DNA from: Austwickia sp.
GTDB lineage: Bacteria; Actinomycetota; Actinomycetes; Actinomycetales; Dermatophilaceae
Direction: 5' to 3'
Length of the DNA stretch: 64,000 nucleotides
Assembly (NCBI GenBank): GCA_016711265.1
Contig: JADJTI010000006.1
Location: 961,455 to 1,025,454, forward strand
Shown here: positions 53,553 through 61,772 of the stretch, in pieces
Numbering within the stretch: the stretch's first letter is position 1
Layout: every line of letters begins with the position of its first letter
Notes under the pieces: generated by a model
The model's database searches: none
What the model was told of the DNA's origin: nothing
The model's input: only the letters and a program-made list of their open reading frames with translations
Position numbers and translations under genes: made by a program

Positions 53553-54980
53553 ATGACCGCCACCGATTCGGCCTCGCAGGCCATGCCGTTACGAGGACTG
53601 CTGGCAAGCGAGCCGCAGATTGCGGCCGCTGGAGCGCCCATGTTTGCCGAGGCTGTGCGCAGCCAGGCGGCGTCCGTGACCGAGCTGGATTGGCGGCCGC
53701 CGATCGACGGCACGGGCCCGGCGCTGGCCACGGTCATGGCCGACGCCCGCCGGGAAGCGGCCAACGCGTTGGCTTTCGAGAGGATGAGCACCGCGGGATC
53801 CGAGCTGGTCGACGTACGGCCTGCCTCGGAGATGCTGGGACTGACGCGCGGGACGTTCCTGCACGCCGGGCCCCCGCTGACCTGGGACCGGGCCTCCGGT
53901 CCGATGCGCGGTGCCCTGATCGGGGCGATGCTCTTCGAGGGCATGGCCGACACCGCGCAGGAGGCCGAACGTGAACTGGCCTCCGGTGCCATCACCTTGG
54001 AGCCCTGCCATCACCACCGCGGCGTCGGGCCGATGGCCGGCGTGGTCAGCCCGTCGATGTGGGTGTTCGAACTGCGGGACCCGACACACGGGAACACCTC
54101 GTGGTGCTCGCTGAACGAGGGGCTCGGCAAGGTGCTGCGGTACGGCGCGTACGAGCAGAGCGTGATCGACCGCCTCGGCTGGATGTCCGCCGTGCTGGGC
54201 CCGGCGCTGCAGCAGGCCGTCCGGGCCACCGGGCCGATCGACGTCAAGGGCATCGTGGCGCAGATGCTGCAGATGGGTGACGAGGGGCACAACCGCAACC
54301 GGGCCGGGACGCTGATGTGGCTGCGCGATGTGCTGCCCGCGCTGACCAACGTCGGGATCCCCAGCGACCAGCTCTCCGAGGTCGTCCGATTCATCGGCTC
54401 CAACGACCACTTCGCGCTGAACCTGACCATGCCGACCGCGAAGCTGGCGGGGATGGCGGCCGAAGGCATCCCCGGGTCCACCGTGGTGGTCACGATGGCC
54501 CGCAACGGCACGGACTTCGGTATCCGGACCGCGGGCACCGGCGATGCCTGGTTCACCGGGCCCGCGAACACGCCCGAGGGCTTGTTCCTCGGCTCCTACG
54601 GTCCGGAGGACGCCAACCCGGACATCGGCGACTCGGCCATCACCGAGACCGCGGGGTTCGGTGGTTTCGCCATGGCGACGGCCCCGGCGATCGTGAAATT
54701 GGTCGGTGGCGACGTGCAGTTCGCGTTGGCGGCCACGCGCTCGATGTACGAGATCACCACCGGCGAACACCCCGTGTGGCAGGTGCCGATCCTGGAGTTC
54801 CGTGGGGTGCCGGTTGGCATCGACGTGGCCAAGGTGTGCCGGACCGGGCTGCTGCCGCAGATCAACACGGGGATGGCGGGCGCGCAGGCCGGTGTCGGTC
54901 AGGTGGGTGCCGGCCTGGTCAACCCGCCGGTGGAGTGCTTCACCGGGGCGATCGAGGCGTTGGCGGCCGAGGTCGGCTGA
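53553..54980 (+). CDS. DUF1116 protein (AllG-like transcarbamylase component)
   Basis: The 475-residue DUF1116 family member has the conserved EPCHHHRGVGPMAGVVSPSM, GNTSWCSLNEGLGKVLRYGA, GDEGHNRNRAGTLMWLRDVLPAL and the NGTDFGIRTAGTGDAWFTGPA block. E. coli YlbE (AllG) is the equivalent in oxamate transcarbamylase. The ATG at 53553 follows AAAGGAG with good spacing. Together with FdrA and DUF2877 this makes a complete three-gene set, with carbamate kinase encoded nearby on the other strand. Confidence 0.9.
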   Translation: MTATDSASQAMPLRGLLASEPQIAAAGAPMFAEAVRSQAASVTELDWRPPIDGTGPALATVMADARREAANALAFERMSTAGSELVDVRPASEMLGLTRGTFLHAGPPLTWDRASGPMRGALIGAMLFEGMADTAQEAERELASGAITLEPCHHHRGVGPMAGVVSPSMWVFELRDPTHGNTSWCSLNEGLGKVLRYGAYEQSVIDRLGWMSAVLGPALQQAVRATGPIDVKGIVAQMLQMGDEGHNRNRAGTLMWLRDVLPALTNVGIPSDQLSEVVRFIGSNDHFALNLTMPTAKLAGMAAEGIPGSTVVVTMARNGTDFGIRTAGTGDAWFTGPANTPEGLFLGSYGPEDANPDIGDSAITETAGFGGFAMATAPAIVKLVGGDVQFALAATRSMYEITTGEHPVWQVPILEFRGVPVGIDVAKVCRTGLLPQINTGMAGAQAGVGQVGAGLVNPPVECFTGAIEALAAEVG

Positions 54981-55037
54981 CCGGCGCCGGTACCGGCTGA
55001 CCGCGCCGGTTCCGGCGGCCGGGCGGCGTCCTCGCGA

Positions 55038-56192
55038 TCAGTCGCGGTGGATCCGCCCGGCCCCGCCGGACAGCGGCAGGGCGGCTCCGCCGCGGCGATC
55101 GGCGATCACCTCGGCCATGATCGACACCGCGGTCTCCGTCGGTGTCCTACCGCCGAGATCGAGCCCGATCGGGCTGCGCAATCGCGCCAGCTCCGCCGGG
55201 GTGAGCCCGACCTCGCGGAGTCTCTCCAGCCGTTCGTCGTGGGTACGACGCGAACCCATGGCGCCGACGTACCGGGCCGGGCAACGCAACGCCACCTGCA
55301 GCATCGGCACGTCGAACTTGTGGTCGTGGGTCAGTACAACGATGGCGGTGGACGGCGTGATCCGTCCGGCGTCGACCTCGGCCTGCAGGTAGCGGTGCGG
55401 CCAGGAAACGACGACCCGGTCGGCGTCCGGGAAGCGCCGGGGGGTGGCGAACACCCCGCGCGCGTCCACCAGCGTCACGTCGTACCCGAGGAAAGCGCCG
55501 AGCCCACAGACCGCGGCGGCGAAGTCGATGGCGCCGGCCACGATCAGCCGCGGTCTGGGGGCGTGCACGGACAGGAAGACCTCCAGGTCGTCGGCGCCGC
55601 GCTCGCCTTCCGGCCCGTACGTCGTGCTGCCGGTGTCGCCGATGTCCAGGCGGGCCCGCGCGTCGGCCACGACGCTGCTGTCCAGACGCGGCTGCCCGAG
55701 TGAGCCCAGCTCCCAGTCGCGGCCGACCCCGATTGTGCCGCCCGCCTGGGGTGCCTCGGGGGTCACCAAGGTGGCCAGGACGGCCGCCTCATCGGCGGCG
55801 ATCGCGGTCAGGACGCGATCCAGCACCTGGCCGCTCTCGTCGGCCGGGTCGACCCGGCGGGCCAGCACGTCGATCTCGCCGCCGCAGGCCAGGCCGACAG
55901 CGGCCGCGTCGCTGCCGGTGACGCCGTAGTGCGCAGCCCGTGGGACTCCGTCCGCGAGAACCTCCTGGGCAAGGTCGTACACCGTGCCCTCGACGCAGCC
56001 GCCTGACAGGGAACCGAGCACCTCACCGGCAGCGTTCACCGCCATCACGGCCCCGGCCGGCCGCGGCGCCGAGCGCCAGGTCCGCACCACGGTGACGAGG
56101 GTGAACGGTTCGCCGACGGCAAGCCACTCGCGCAGTTCGGGCAGGACGTCACGCACGACTCGGCTCTCCTTGCTGGCCTCGGGATGATTCAT
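55038..56192 (-). CDS. xdhC: XdhC/CoxI-family molybdenum-hydroxylase maturation protein
   Basis: The 384-residue protein has the two XdhC modules: VVRTWRSAPRPAGAVMAVNAAGEVLGSLSGGCVEG with VGLACGGEIDVL near the N terminus, and a C-terminal Rossmann domain (FLGYDVTLVDARGVF ... GRTPTETAVSIMAEVIADRRGG). XdhC binds molybdenum cofactor, helps its sulfuration and inserts it into xanthine dehydrogenase-type enzymes, here presumably the product of 38808-42701. The ATG at 56192 is chosen over a start 8 codons upstream. Confidence 0.9.
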   Translation of the reverse strand: MNHPEASKESRVVRDVLPELREWLAVGEPFTLVTVVRTWRSAPRPAGAVMAVNAAGEVLGSLSGGCVEGTVYDLAQEVLADGVPRAAHYGVTGSDAAAVGLACGGEIDVLARRVDPADESGQVLDRVLTAIAADEAAVLATLVTPEAPQAGGTIGVGRDWELGSLGQPRLDSSVVADARARLDIGDTGSTTYGPEGERGADDLEVFLSVHAPRPRLIVAGAIDFAAAVCGLGAFLGYDVTLVDARGVFATPRRFPDADRVVVSWPHRYLQAEVDAGRITPSTAIVVLTHDHKFDVPMLQVALRCPARYVGAMGSRRTHDERLERLREVGLTPAELARLRSPIGLDLGGRTPTETAVSIMAEVIADRRGGAALPLSGGAGRIHRD

Positions 56193-56245
56193 TTCGATGA
56201 TACGTCGCTGCCGCATCGATGCTGGTCAGCGACGTTTCTGTGAGG

Positions 56246-56854
56246 CTATCCCGGGGATGCCGTTGGGGTGTCCCAATCGGCGCCGCTGGCCAGGTCGGTG
56301 CAGTCGACGCCCAGGACGCCTGCGCGCGCCAGGTAGTCCCGGGCCCCGGTGTCACCGGTGAGTTCGGCGACCAGTGGCCGCCAGTGGTCGCGGCCCAGGA
56401 GCACCGGATGCCCCGGGCGGCCCCGGTACGTCGCCCGCACCGCGGCGACGGACAGGGCGCCCGGGCCGGCGGCCGCCACCACCCGGCCGGCCACCTCGGC
56501 GGTGACGTCGGGCAGGTCCACGAGGTGCACGAGGGCCGCGGCGGCGACACGGCCGGTGTCCTTCTCGTGGAGGAGGTGCGTCAGGCCGGCCCGGAGGGAG
56601 GCCCCCATGCCGTCGGCCCAGTCAGCGGCGACGACGGAGATGACTCGCGGATCAGCGGGGAGCAGGTCTTGCGCCTCGGCCGCCCGGCAGCCCAACACCA
56701 CGATCACCTCGGCGGTGACCGGCAACAGGGCCGCCAGGGCCAGCCGCAGCCACGGTTCGCCGTCCGCGGTCGCCATCAACGCCTTGGGACGGCCCATCCG
56801 GCGACCGGCTCCGGCGGCGACCAGCAGACCGGTGACGGGGTGCGCGCGGGGCAT
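56246..56854 (-). CDS. mocA: MobA-like molybdenum cofactor nucleotidyltransferase (MocA type)
   Basis: The 202-residue NTP-transferase-fold protein opens GLLVAAGAGRRMGRPKAL, the nucleotide-binding loop of MobA/MocA/CofC-like enzymes, with later VHLVDLPDVTAEV and GRPGHPVLLGRDHW. MocA makes the CMP form of molybdopterin used by many molybdenum hydroxylases. It lies next to xdhC and in the same direction, which supports a role in cofactor supply for the dehydrogenase. It ends close to xdhC and is followed upstream by mutY. Confidence 0.85.
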   Translation of the reverse strand: MPRAHPVTGLLVAAGAGRRMGRPKALMATADGEPWLRLALAALLPVTAEVIVVLGCRAAEAQDLLPADPRVISVVAADWADGMGASLRAGLTHLLHEKDTGRVAAAALVHLVDLPDVTAEVAGRVVAAAGPGALSVAAVRATYRGRPGHPVLLGRDHWRPLVAELTGDTGARDYLARAGVLGVDCTDLASGADWDTPTASPG

Positions 56855-56864
56855 GACCCGCAGG

Positions 56865-57770
56865 CTATCGGGGCAGGCTGAGCCGGTTCCCGGAGCGTGG
56901 TTCGACCAGCCCGTCGGCGACGAGGGAGTCCAGGCAGCGCGCGAACCGCTGGGCGTCGGCGGCCGTGGGGAGGTGCGCCGCGGTGTCGCCGCGCAACGCG
57001 TGGATGCCCACCGGGCCGGGCTGGTCCCGCAGCACCTGCAGGATCGCGCCGCGCAATTGGCGGTCCGTTCCTTCCCAGGCCTGACCGCGGCGGGCCGGGC
57101 CGTCGTACGGCGGGGATCCCGCCAGTTGCCACGCGCACAGATCGGCGACCGGGCACCGCGGGCACGAGGGGGAGCGGGCGGTGCAGATCAGGGCGCCGAG
57201 TTCCATGACGGCGACGTTCCAGCGGACCGCCGTCGCCGGATCCGGCGGCAGGGCCTGCGCCGCCACCTGCATCTCTGTGCGGGCCAGGCCGGGTGCCGCG
57301 TGGGCGAGGCCGGTGATCACGCGGGCCTGCACCCGCCGTACGTTGACGTCGACCACCACGGTGCGCAGTCCGAACGCGAAGGCGGCCACCGCGGCGGCCG
57401 TGTAGGAACCCACTCCGGGCAGGCTGGCCAGTTCCGCCTCGGTCTCGGGCACCCGGCCGCCGTACTGGTCGACCATCGCGGTCGCGGCGGCATGCAACCG
57501 GACCGCGCGGCGCGGGTAACCCAGCCGCCCCCAGGCCCTGATCGCCTCGCCCACCGGTTCGCGGGCCAGGTCGGCGGGTCGCGGCCAGCGGTCCAGCCAG
57601 TCCCGCCATCGGGGTTCGACCCTGGCCACCGGCGTCTGCTGGAGCATGACCTCGGAGACGAACACCCCCCACGGGCTCACGTCGGGCTGGCGCCACGGCA
57701 GGTCGCGGCCGTGGCCGTCGTACCAGCTCAGAATCCGGTGGTGCAGGGTGCTGTGGGGGTGGACGCTCAC
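56865..57770 (-). CDS. mutY: A/G-specific adenine glycosylase
   Basis: MutY removes adenine mispaired with 8-oxoguanine. The 301-residue protein has SEVMLQQTPV with catalytic Glu40, the helix-hairpin-helix LPGVGSYTAAAVAAF followed by Asp141, and the four cysteines of the [4Fe-4S] cluster at 196, 203, 206 and 212. It is shorter than E. coli MutY; a full 8-oxoG-recognising NUDIX-like C-terminal domain is not apparent. The GTG start overlaps the disA stop by 4 bases. Confidence 0.93.
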   Translation of the reverse strand: MSVHPHSTLHHRILSWYDGHGRDLPWRQPDVSPWGVFVSEVMLQQTPVARVEPRWRDWLDRWPRPADLAREPVGEAIRAWGRLGYPRRAVRLHAAATAMVDQYGGRVPETEAELASLPGVGSYTAAAVAAFAFGLRTVVVDVNVRRVQARVITGLAHAAPGLARTEMQVAAQALPPDPATAVRWNVAVMELGALICTARSPSCPRCPVADLCAWQLAGSPPYDGPARRGQAWEGTDRQLRGAILQVLRDQPGPVGIHALRGDTAAHLPTAADAQRFARCLDSLVADGLVEPRSGNRLSLPR

Positions 57771-58843
57771 ACGTACCGCTCGAGGATGCTCGATTCGGCC
57801 ATCCGCGACAGCCCTTCGCGGATGGCCCGAGCCCGTCCCTCGCCCACCCCATCGACGGCCATCAGGTCGTCGAGATTTGCGGTCATAAGGCGTTGCAGCC
57901 CGCCGAAGTGGTCGACGATGCGGTCGACGACGGCTCCGGGTAGGCGGGGGATCCGCGACAGCAGGCGGTAGCCGAGCGGGCTGATCGAGTCGTCGAGAGC
58001 CTGGGCCAGGGAGGAGTATCCCAGCGCGGCGGCGCCGTTGCCCAGGTCGAGCAGGTCGGTGGAGGACAGTTGGCGTAGCGAGTTCAGGGCGTCACCCGCC
58101 GCGACCGGGTGGCCGGGGGCCAGGTAGTCGCGGACCAACAGCTCGCGGTCGCAGTCGATGTCGCCGAGCAGCTCGTCCAGCTGCAGGGTGATCAGGCGAC
58201 CGTCGGTGCCGAGCTCGACGACATAGGCGTCCACCTCGGCGCCGATCCGCAGGACCATCTCCAGGCGCTGCAGGACGACGGCCACGTCGCGGACCGTGAC
58301 CAGGTCCTCGATCTCCAGGGCCGACAACGTGCTGGTGACCTCATCCAGCCTCGACTTGTAGCGGGACAGTGTGGCAAGTGCCTGGTTGGCCTTGGCGAGG
58401 ATGACCTCGCTGCCCTCGACCACGTGTCGCCGGCCGCCGACGTAAAGCGCCACGATGCGCATGGATTGGCTGACCGAAACGACGGGGAAGCCGCTTTGTT
58501 TGGCCACTCGCTCGGCGGTCCGATGCCGCGTGCCGGACTCGCTGGTCTCGATGGAGGCGTTGGGCAGGAGCTGGGTGGCTGCTCGGACGATGTGGCTGCC
58601 GTCGCTGGTGAGCACGATCGCGCCATCCATCTTGGCCAGTTCGCGAAGCCTGGTGGCGGAGAACGCAATGTCCACCGCGAACCCACCGGAACAGATGCTC
58701 TCCACCGTCTTGTCGTGGCCCAACACGATGAGCGCACCGGTGCCGCCGCGCAAAATGCGTTCCAGGCCGTCGCGCAGCTCGGTCCCCGGTGCCACCGCGG
58801 CCAGGGTGGAGCGCATCAGCTCGGCGTGAGAGCGGCGGTCCAC
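57767..58843 (-). CDS. disA: DNA integrity scanning diadenylate cyclase DisA
   Basis: DisA makes c-di-AMP and scans DNA for branched structures, slowing synthesis when it stalls. The 358-residue protein has the catalytic DGA at 73-75 and the GTRHR motif at 104-108 in the N-terminal DAC domain, a helical spine and a C-terminal HhH (LMAVDGVGEGRARAIREGL). The GTG start at 58843 gives the same length as mycobacterial DisA. It is translationally coupled to mutY downstream, and radA lies nearby. Confidence 0.94.
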   Translation of the reverse strand: MDRRSHAELMRSTLAAVAPGTELRDGLERILRGGTGALIVLGHDKTVESICSGGFAVDIAFSATRLRELAKMDGAIVLTSDGSHIVRAATQLLPNASIETSESGTRHRTAERVAKQSGFPVVSVSQSMRIVALYVGGRRHVVEGSEVILAKANQALATLSRYKSRLDEVTSTLSALEIEDLVTVRDVAVVLQRLEMVLRIGAEVDAYVVELGTDGRLITLQLDELLGDIDCDRELLVRDYLAPGHPVAAGDALNSLRQLSSTDLLDLGNGAAALGYSSLAQALDDSISPLGYRLLSRIPRLPGAVVDRIVDHFGGLQRLMTANLDDLMAVDGVGEGRARAIREGLSRMAESSILERYV

Positions 58844-58999
58844 GGGATGCGCCTTCCGGTCGGGCCCACCCGTCCGAACTGGCGGATAAGGCCATCGTTT
58901 CGCCGATGATATCCCGCAAAGTGCGCAGCTCAGGGAGGGCGTAGTGAGGGGCTGACGGATCGGCGTACCCGCGGTGTCCACGCTGGCTACTCTCGAGGT

Positions 59000-59608
59000 G
59001 TGACCGACATGTTCCGGCCCGAGTTGCCTCCGGCCGCAGCTATGGCCCTCCTCCCCCACGAGCACGTCTACTGGATCGGCCGCCCCGACCCGCGGGTCTG
59101 GTTCCGGGCCTCGGACGTCCCGGCGGTGCTCTTCGGGCTCTTCTTCACCGCGTTTGCCGTGGTCTGGGAGGCCATGGTGATCAGCATGGGCGGATCGATG
59201 CTCTTCCAGATCTGGGGCATTCCGTTCATCCTCGTCGGGCTGTACACGGCGTTCGGGCGGCTGGCCCACCGGTCGTGGCAGCGGCGCTCCACGACGTACG
59301 TGCTGACCGACCACCGGGCGCTCTCGGTGATCCGCGGCAAGATCAGGGCGTACTCCGCGACCGAGGGCCCGCGGGAGATCACCACGCGCGGCAACGGCTC
59401 ACACGTCACGCTGCAGTACGGCGAGGTCATCCAGGTCGTCGACGACGACGGCCCGGTGTTCACGTGGGGAACCGGTAGGACGGGGAGCAGCTCCGGCGCG
59501 CGCCGGGGCCTGGTCGGCGTCGTCTTCGAGGAGGTCGCGGACGTGACGGGGCTCATGGACGCCTCACGTCGGGTCGCCACCCGGAAACGCTCGATCCAGG
59601 ACACCTGA
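59000..59608 (+). CDS. Membrane protein with PH-like domain
   Basis: The 202-residue protein has two transmembrane helices (about 40-62 and 69-88) followed by a beta-rich cytoplasmic domain starting STTYVLTDHRALSVIRGKIRAY, which resembles bacterial PH-like (bPH2, YdbS-type) domains. The tail is Arg-rich. A GTG start at 59000 and an ATG at 59009 are both possible. It stands alone between the divergent disA and the convergent radA. The function is unknown. Confidence 0.65.
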   Translation: MTDMFRPELPPAAAMALLPHEHVYWIGRPDPRVWFRASDVPAVLFGLFFTAFAVVWEAMVISMGGSMLFQIWGIPFILVGLYTAFGRLAHRSWQRRSTTYVLTDHRALSVIRGKIRAYSATEGPREITTRGNGSHVTLQYGEVIQVVDDDGPVFTWGTGRTGSSSGARRGLVGVVFEEVADVTGLMDASRRVATRKRSIQDT

Positions 59609-59630
59609 GCCTCGGCCGACCCGGCGGACC

Positions 59631-61034
59631 TCAGGCGCGCCGCAGGCGACGCGCCTGCGGCGCCACCATCAGCAGGATCGCGTCGGTGACATCGGCGACC
59701 TCGCGGACACTCACCCCCTCTGGCGGCGGCTCGTCCAGCGACCCCGGGGGCAGCACCGCCTGCGTCAACCCCAACCGGGCCCCCTCGCGGAGCCGCCGGT
59801 CGGCGCCGGGCACCGGTCGTAGTTCCCCGGCCAAGCCCACCTCACCCAGGATCAGGGTCCGCTCGGGCAGGACGAGGTCGGCGGCGGACCCGGCCATCGC
59901 CATGACGATGGCCAGGTCCGCCGACGGTTCCTGCGCCTGCGCCCCGCCCACTGTGGACACGTAACAGTCCTGGTCGAGGAGCCGGATCGCGGCGTGCCGC
60001 TGCAGCACGGCGAGCAGCATCGACACCCGGGCGGCGTCGACCCCGCTGGTGGTCCGCCGCGGCGACCCGGCCGTGCGGGTCACCAGAGCCTGCACCTCGC
60101 AGATCATCGGGCGCCTCCCGTCAAGGGTCACCGTCAGCGCCGTACCCGGCACTTTCGTCGTCCCCCCGGTCAGGAACAGCCCGCTGGGGTCCGGCAGCCC
60201 GATCACCCCGTGCCGGGTCACCTCGAAGCAGCCCACCTCGTCGGTGGGCCCGTATCGGTTCTTCACGGCGCGTAGCAGCCGCAGCCGGCCGTGGCGTTCC
60301 CCCTCGAACTGGGCCACCACGTCCACCAGGTGCTCCAGCACCCGTGGTCCTGCGATCGATCCGTCCTTGGTCACGTGCCCGACCAGCAGCGTCGAAGAAC
60401 CCTGCGCCCGAGCCGCGCGGATCAGGCACGAGGCCACCTCCCGCACCTGTGACACGCTCCCTGGGCCGCCGTCCACCTCTGCGCTGGTGACGGTCTGCAC
60501 CGAGTCGACCACGACGAGGTCGAACCGGCTCGCCGCCAGGTGACCGAGGACCGCGGCCAGGTCGGTTTCGGCCACCAGGAAGAGCGAGGGCGCGAGCGCC
60601 CCGATCCGGTCTGCTCGCAGCCGGACCTGGGCAGCGGACTCCTCGGCCGTGGCGTAGAGCACCCTGGCACCCGTCCGGGCCGCCCGCGCCGCGACGTCCA
60701 GCAACAGGGTGGACTTGCCGACGCCGGGTTCGCCGGCGACCAGCGCCACGGAGCCGCGCACCAGCCCCCCGCCGAAGACCCGGTCGAACTCCGCCACTCC
60801 CGTCGGCCGGGCGGCTGCCGGAGTCGCGTCCACGTGAGCAATCGCGGACGCCGACTCGGGCAGGTCCGACCGCGCTACCGTCCGTGGTCGCGCGGCCAGA
60901 GCGTTGGCCGCCGGCGCCGCCTCCACGACCGTCCCCCAGGCCTGACACTCCCCGCAGCGCCCCACCCACTTGACGGCCGTCCAACCGCACTCCTGACAGT
61001 GATAGGCCGGCCGGGTGGCAGATCGGTTGCTCAT
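59631..61034 (-). CDS. radA: DNA repair protein RadA (Sms)
   Basis: RadA is a RecA-like helicase that drives branch migration. The 467-residue protein has an N-terminal zinc finger (Cys13, Cys16, Cys27, Cys30), Walker A GEPGVGKST, the RadA-specific KNRYG motif (VKNRYGPTDEVG) and a C-terminal Lon-like domain (GEVGLAGELRPV). The ATG at 61034 starts the conserved zinc-finger region. DisA and RadA are linked in many bacteria, and RadA modulates DisA activity in Bacillus. Confidence 0.94.
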   Translation of the reverse strand: MSNRSATRPAYHCQECGWTAVKWVGRCGECQAWGTVVEAAPAANALAARPRTVARSDLPESASAIAHVDATPAAARPTGVAEFDRVFGGGLVRGSVALVAGEPGVGKSTLLLDVAARAARTGARVLYATAEESAAQVRLRADRIGALAPSLFLVAETDLAAVLGHLAASRFDLVVVDSVQTVTSAEVDGGPGSVSQVREVASCLIRAARAQGSSTLLVGHVTKDGSIAGPRVLEHLVDVVAQFEGERHGRLRLLRAVKNRYGPTDEVGCFEVTRHGVIGLPDPSGLFLTGGTTKVPGTALTVTLDGRRPMICEVQALVTRTAGSPRRTTSGVDAARVSMLLAVLQRHAAIRLLDQDCYVSTVGGAQAQEPSADLAIVMAMAGSAADLVLPERTLILGEVGLAGELRPVPGADRRLREGARLGLTQAVLPPGSLDEPPPEGVSVREVADVTDAILLMVAPQARRLRRA

Positions 61035-61174
61035 GGCGCAAACCCTAGGCGGCGCCACCGACAATGCTCTGACCTGCTGTTGAACTGCTTCATGGCCGGA
61101 TGTGATCGGGTGTGCAGGGTCAGTCGTCCGCCGGCGCGACACACTCCGGCGGAACCGGACAAGGGAGGGGTGTG

Positions 61175-61768
61175 ATGAGCACGAGAGCACCGGGCACCCT
61201 GGAGCAGGCCACGTTCCGCGCGTTGTACGCCGACGCCTACCCCGACGTGTTGCGGTTCCTCCGGCGCCGGGTCCACCCCGACCAGGCTGAGGACGTCGCG
61301 GCGGAGACGTTCCTGGCGGCCTGGCGACGCATCGATGACCTCCCAGCAGAGCCGGACGACGCCCGCGCCTGGCTGTTCGGCATCGCCCGGAACTGCCTGC
61401 TCAACGCCCGCCGTGGGGAGCAGCGGCGCGGCGCGCTCGCGGTCCGGCTGGCCGAAGCCGCGACCGGGTCGCCTGCCTCGACCGCGCCGGACCCGGCCGT
61501 CGTGGCGCAGCGCCTCGACGTTGCGGGCGCCTGGAGCCGGTTGAGCGACCGGGAGCAGGAGCTGATCGCCCTGTCGGTGCTCGACGGGCTCACCTCGGCG
61601 CAGGCCGGTGCCGTGCTCGGAGTCAGCGCGGTCGCCTACCGGCTGCGCCTGTCCCGGGCCCGGGCACACCTGCGCCGAGCCCTGGGCGAACACGCCGCCG
61701 ACCCAGCCTGGCGCGGGAAGCACGCTCTCGCCGTACCGGCATCCGAACCCACCACCCAGCGGAGCTGA
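61175..61768 (+). CDS. ECF-family RNA polymerase sigma factor
   Basis: The 197-residue sigma factor has a region 2 (FRALYADAYPDVLRFLRRRV, DVAAETFLAAWRRIDDL, ARAWLFGIARNCLLNARR) and a region 4 (RLSDREQELIALSVLDGLTSAQAGAVLGVSAVAYRLRLSRARAHLR). GGGAGGGG precedes the ATG. The next gene, 4 bases later, encodes a membrane protein in the position typical for an anti-sigma or sensor partner. The regulon cannot be predicted. Confidence 0.9.
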   Translation: MSTRAPGTLEQATFRALYADAYPDVLRFLRRRVHPDQAEDVAAETFLAAWRRIDDLPAEPDDARAWLFGIARNCLLNARRGEQRRGALAVRLAEAATGSPASTAPDPAVVAQRLDVAGAWSRLSDREQELIALSVLDGLTSAQAGAVLGVSAVAYRLRLSRARAHLRRALGEHAADPAWRGKHALAVPASEPTTQRS

Positions 61769-61772
61769 CGCC

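Noticed and set aside
38808..56854. Interpretation of the cluster as an ordinary purine/allantoin degradation operon
   Set aside because: PucR, XDH-type subunits and XdhC suggest it, but uricase, allantoinase, allantoate hydrolase and ureidoglycolate genes are absent, and the permease and ring-opening enzyme point to pyrimidines or cyanurate.
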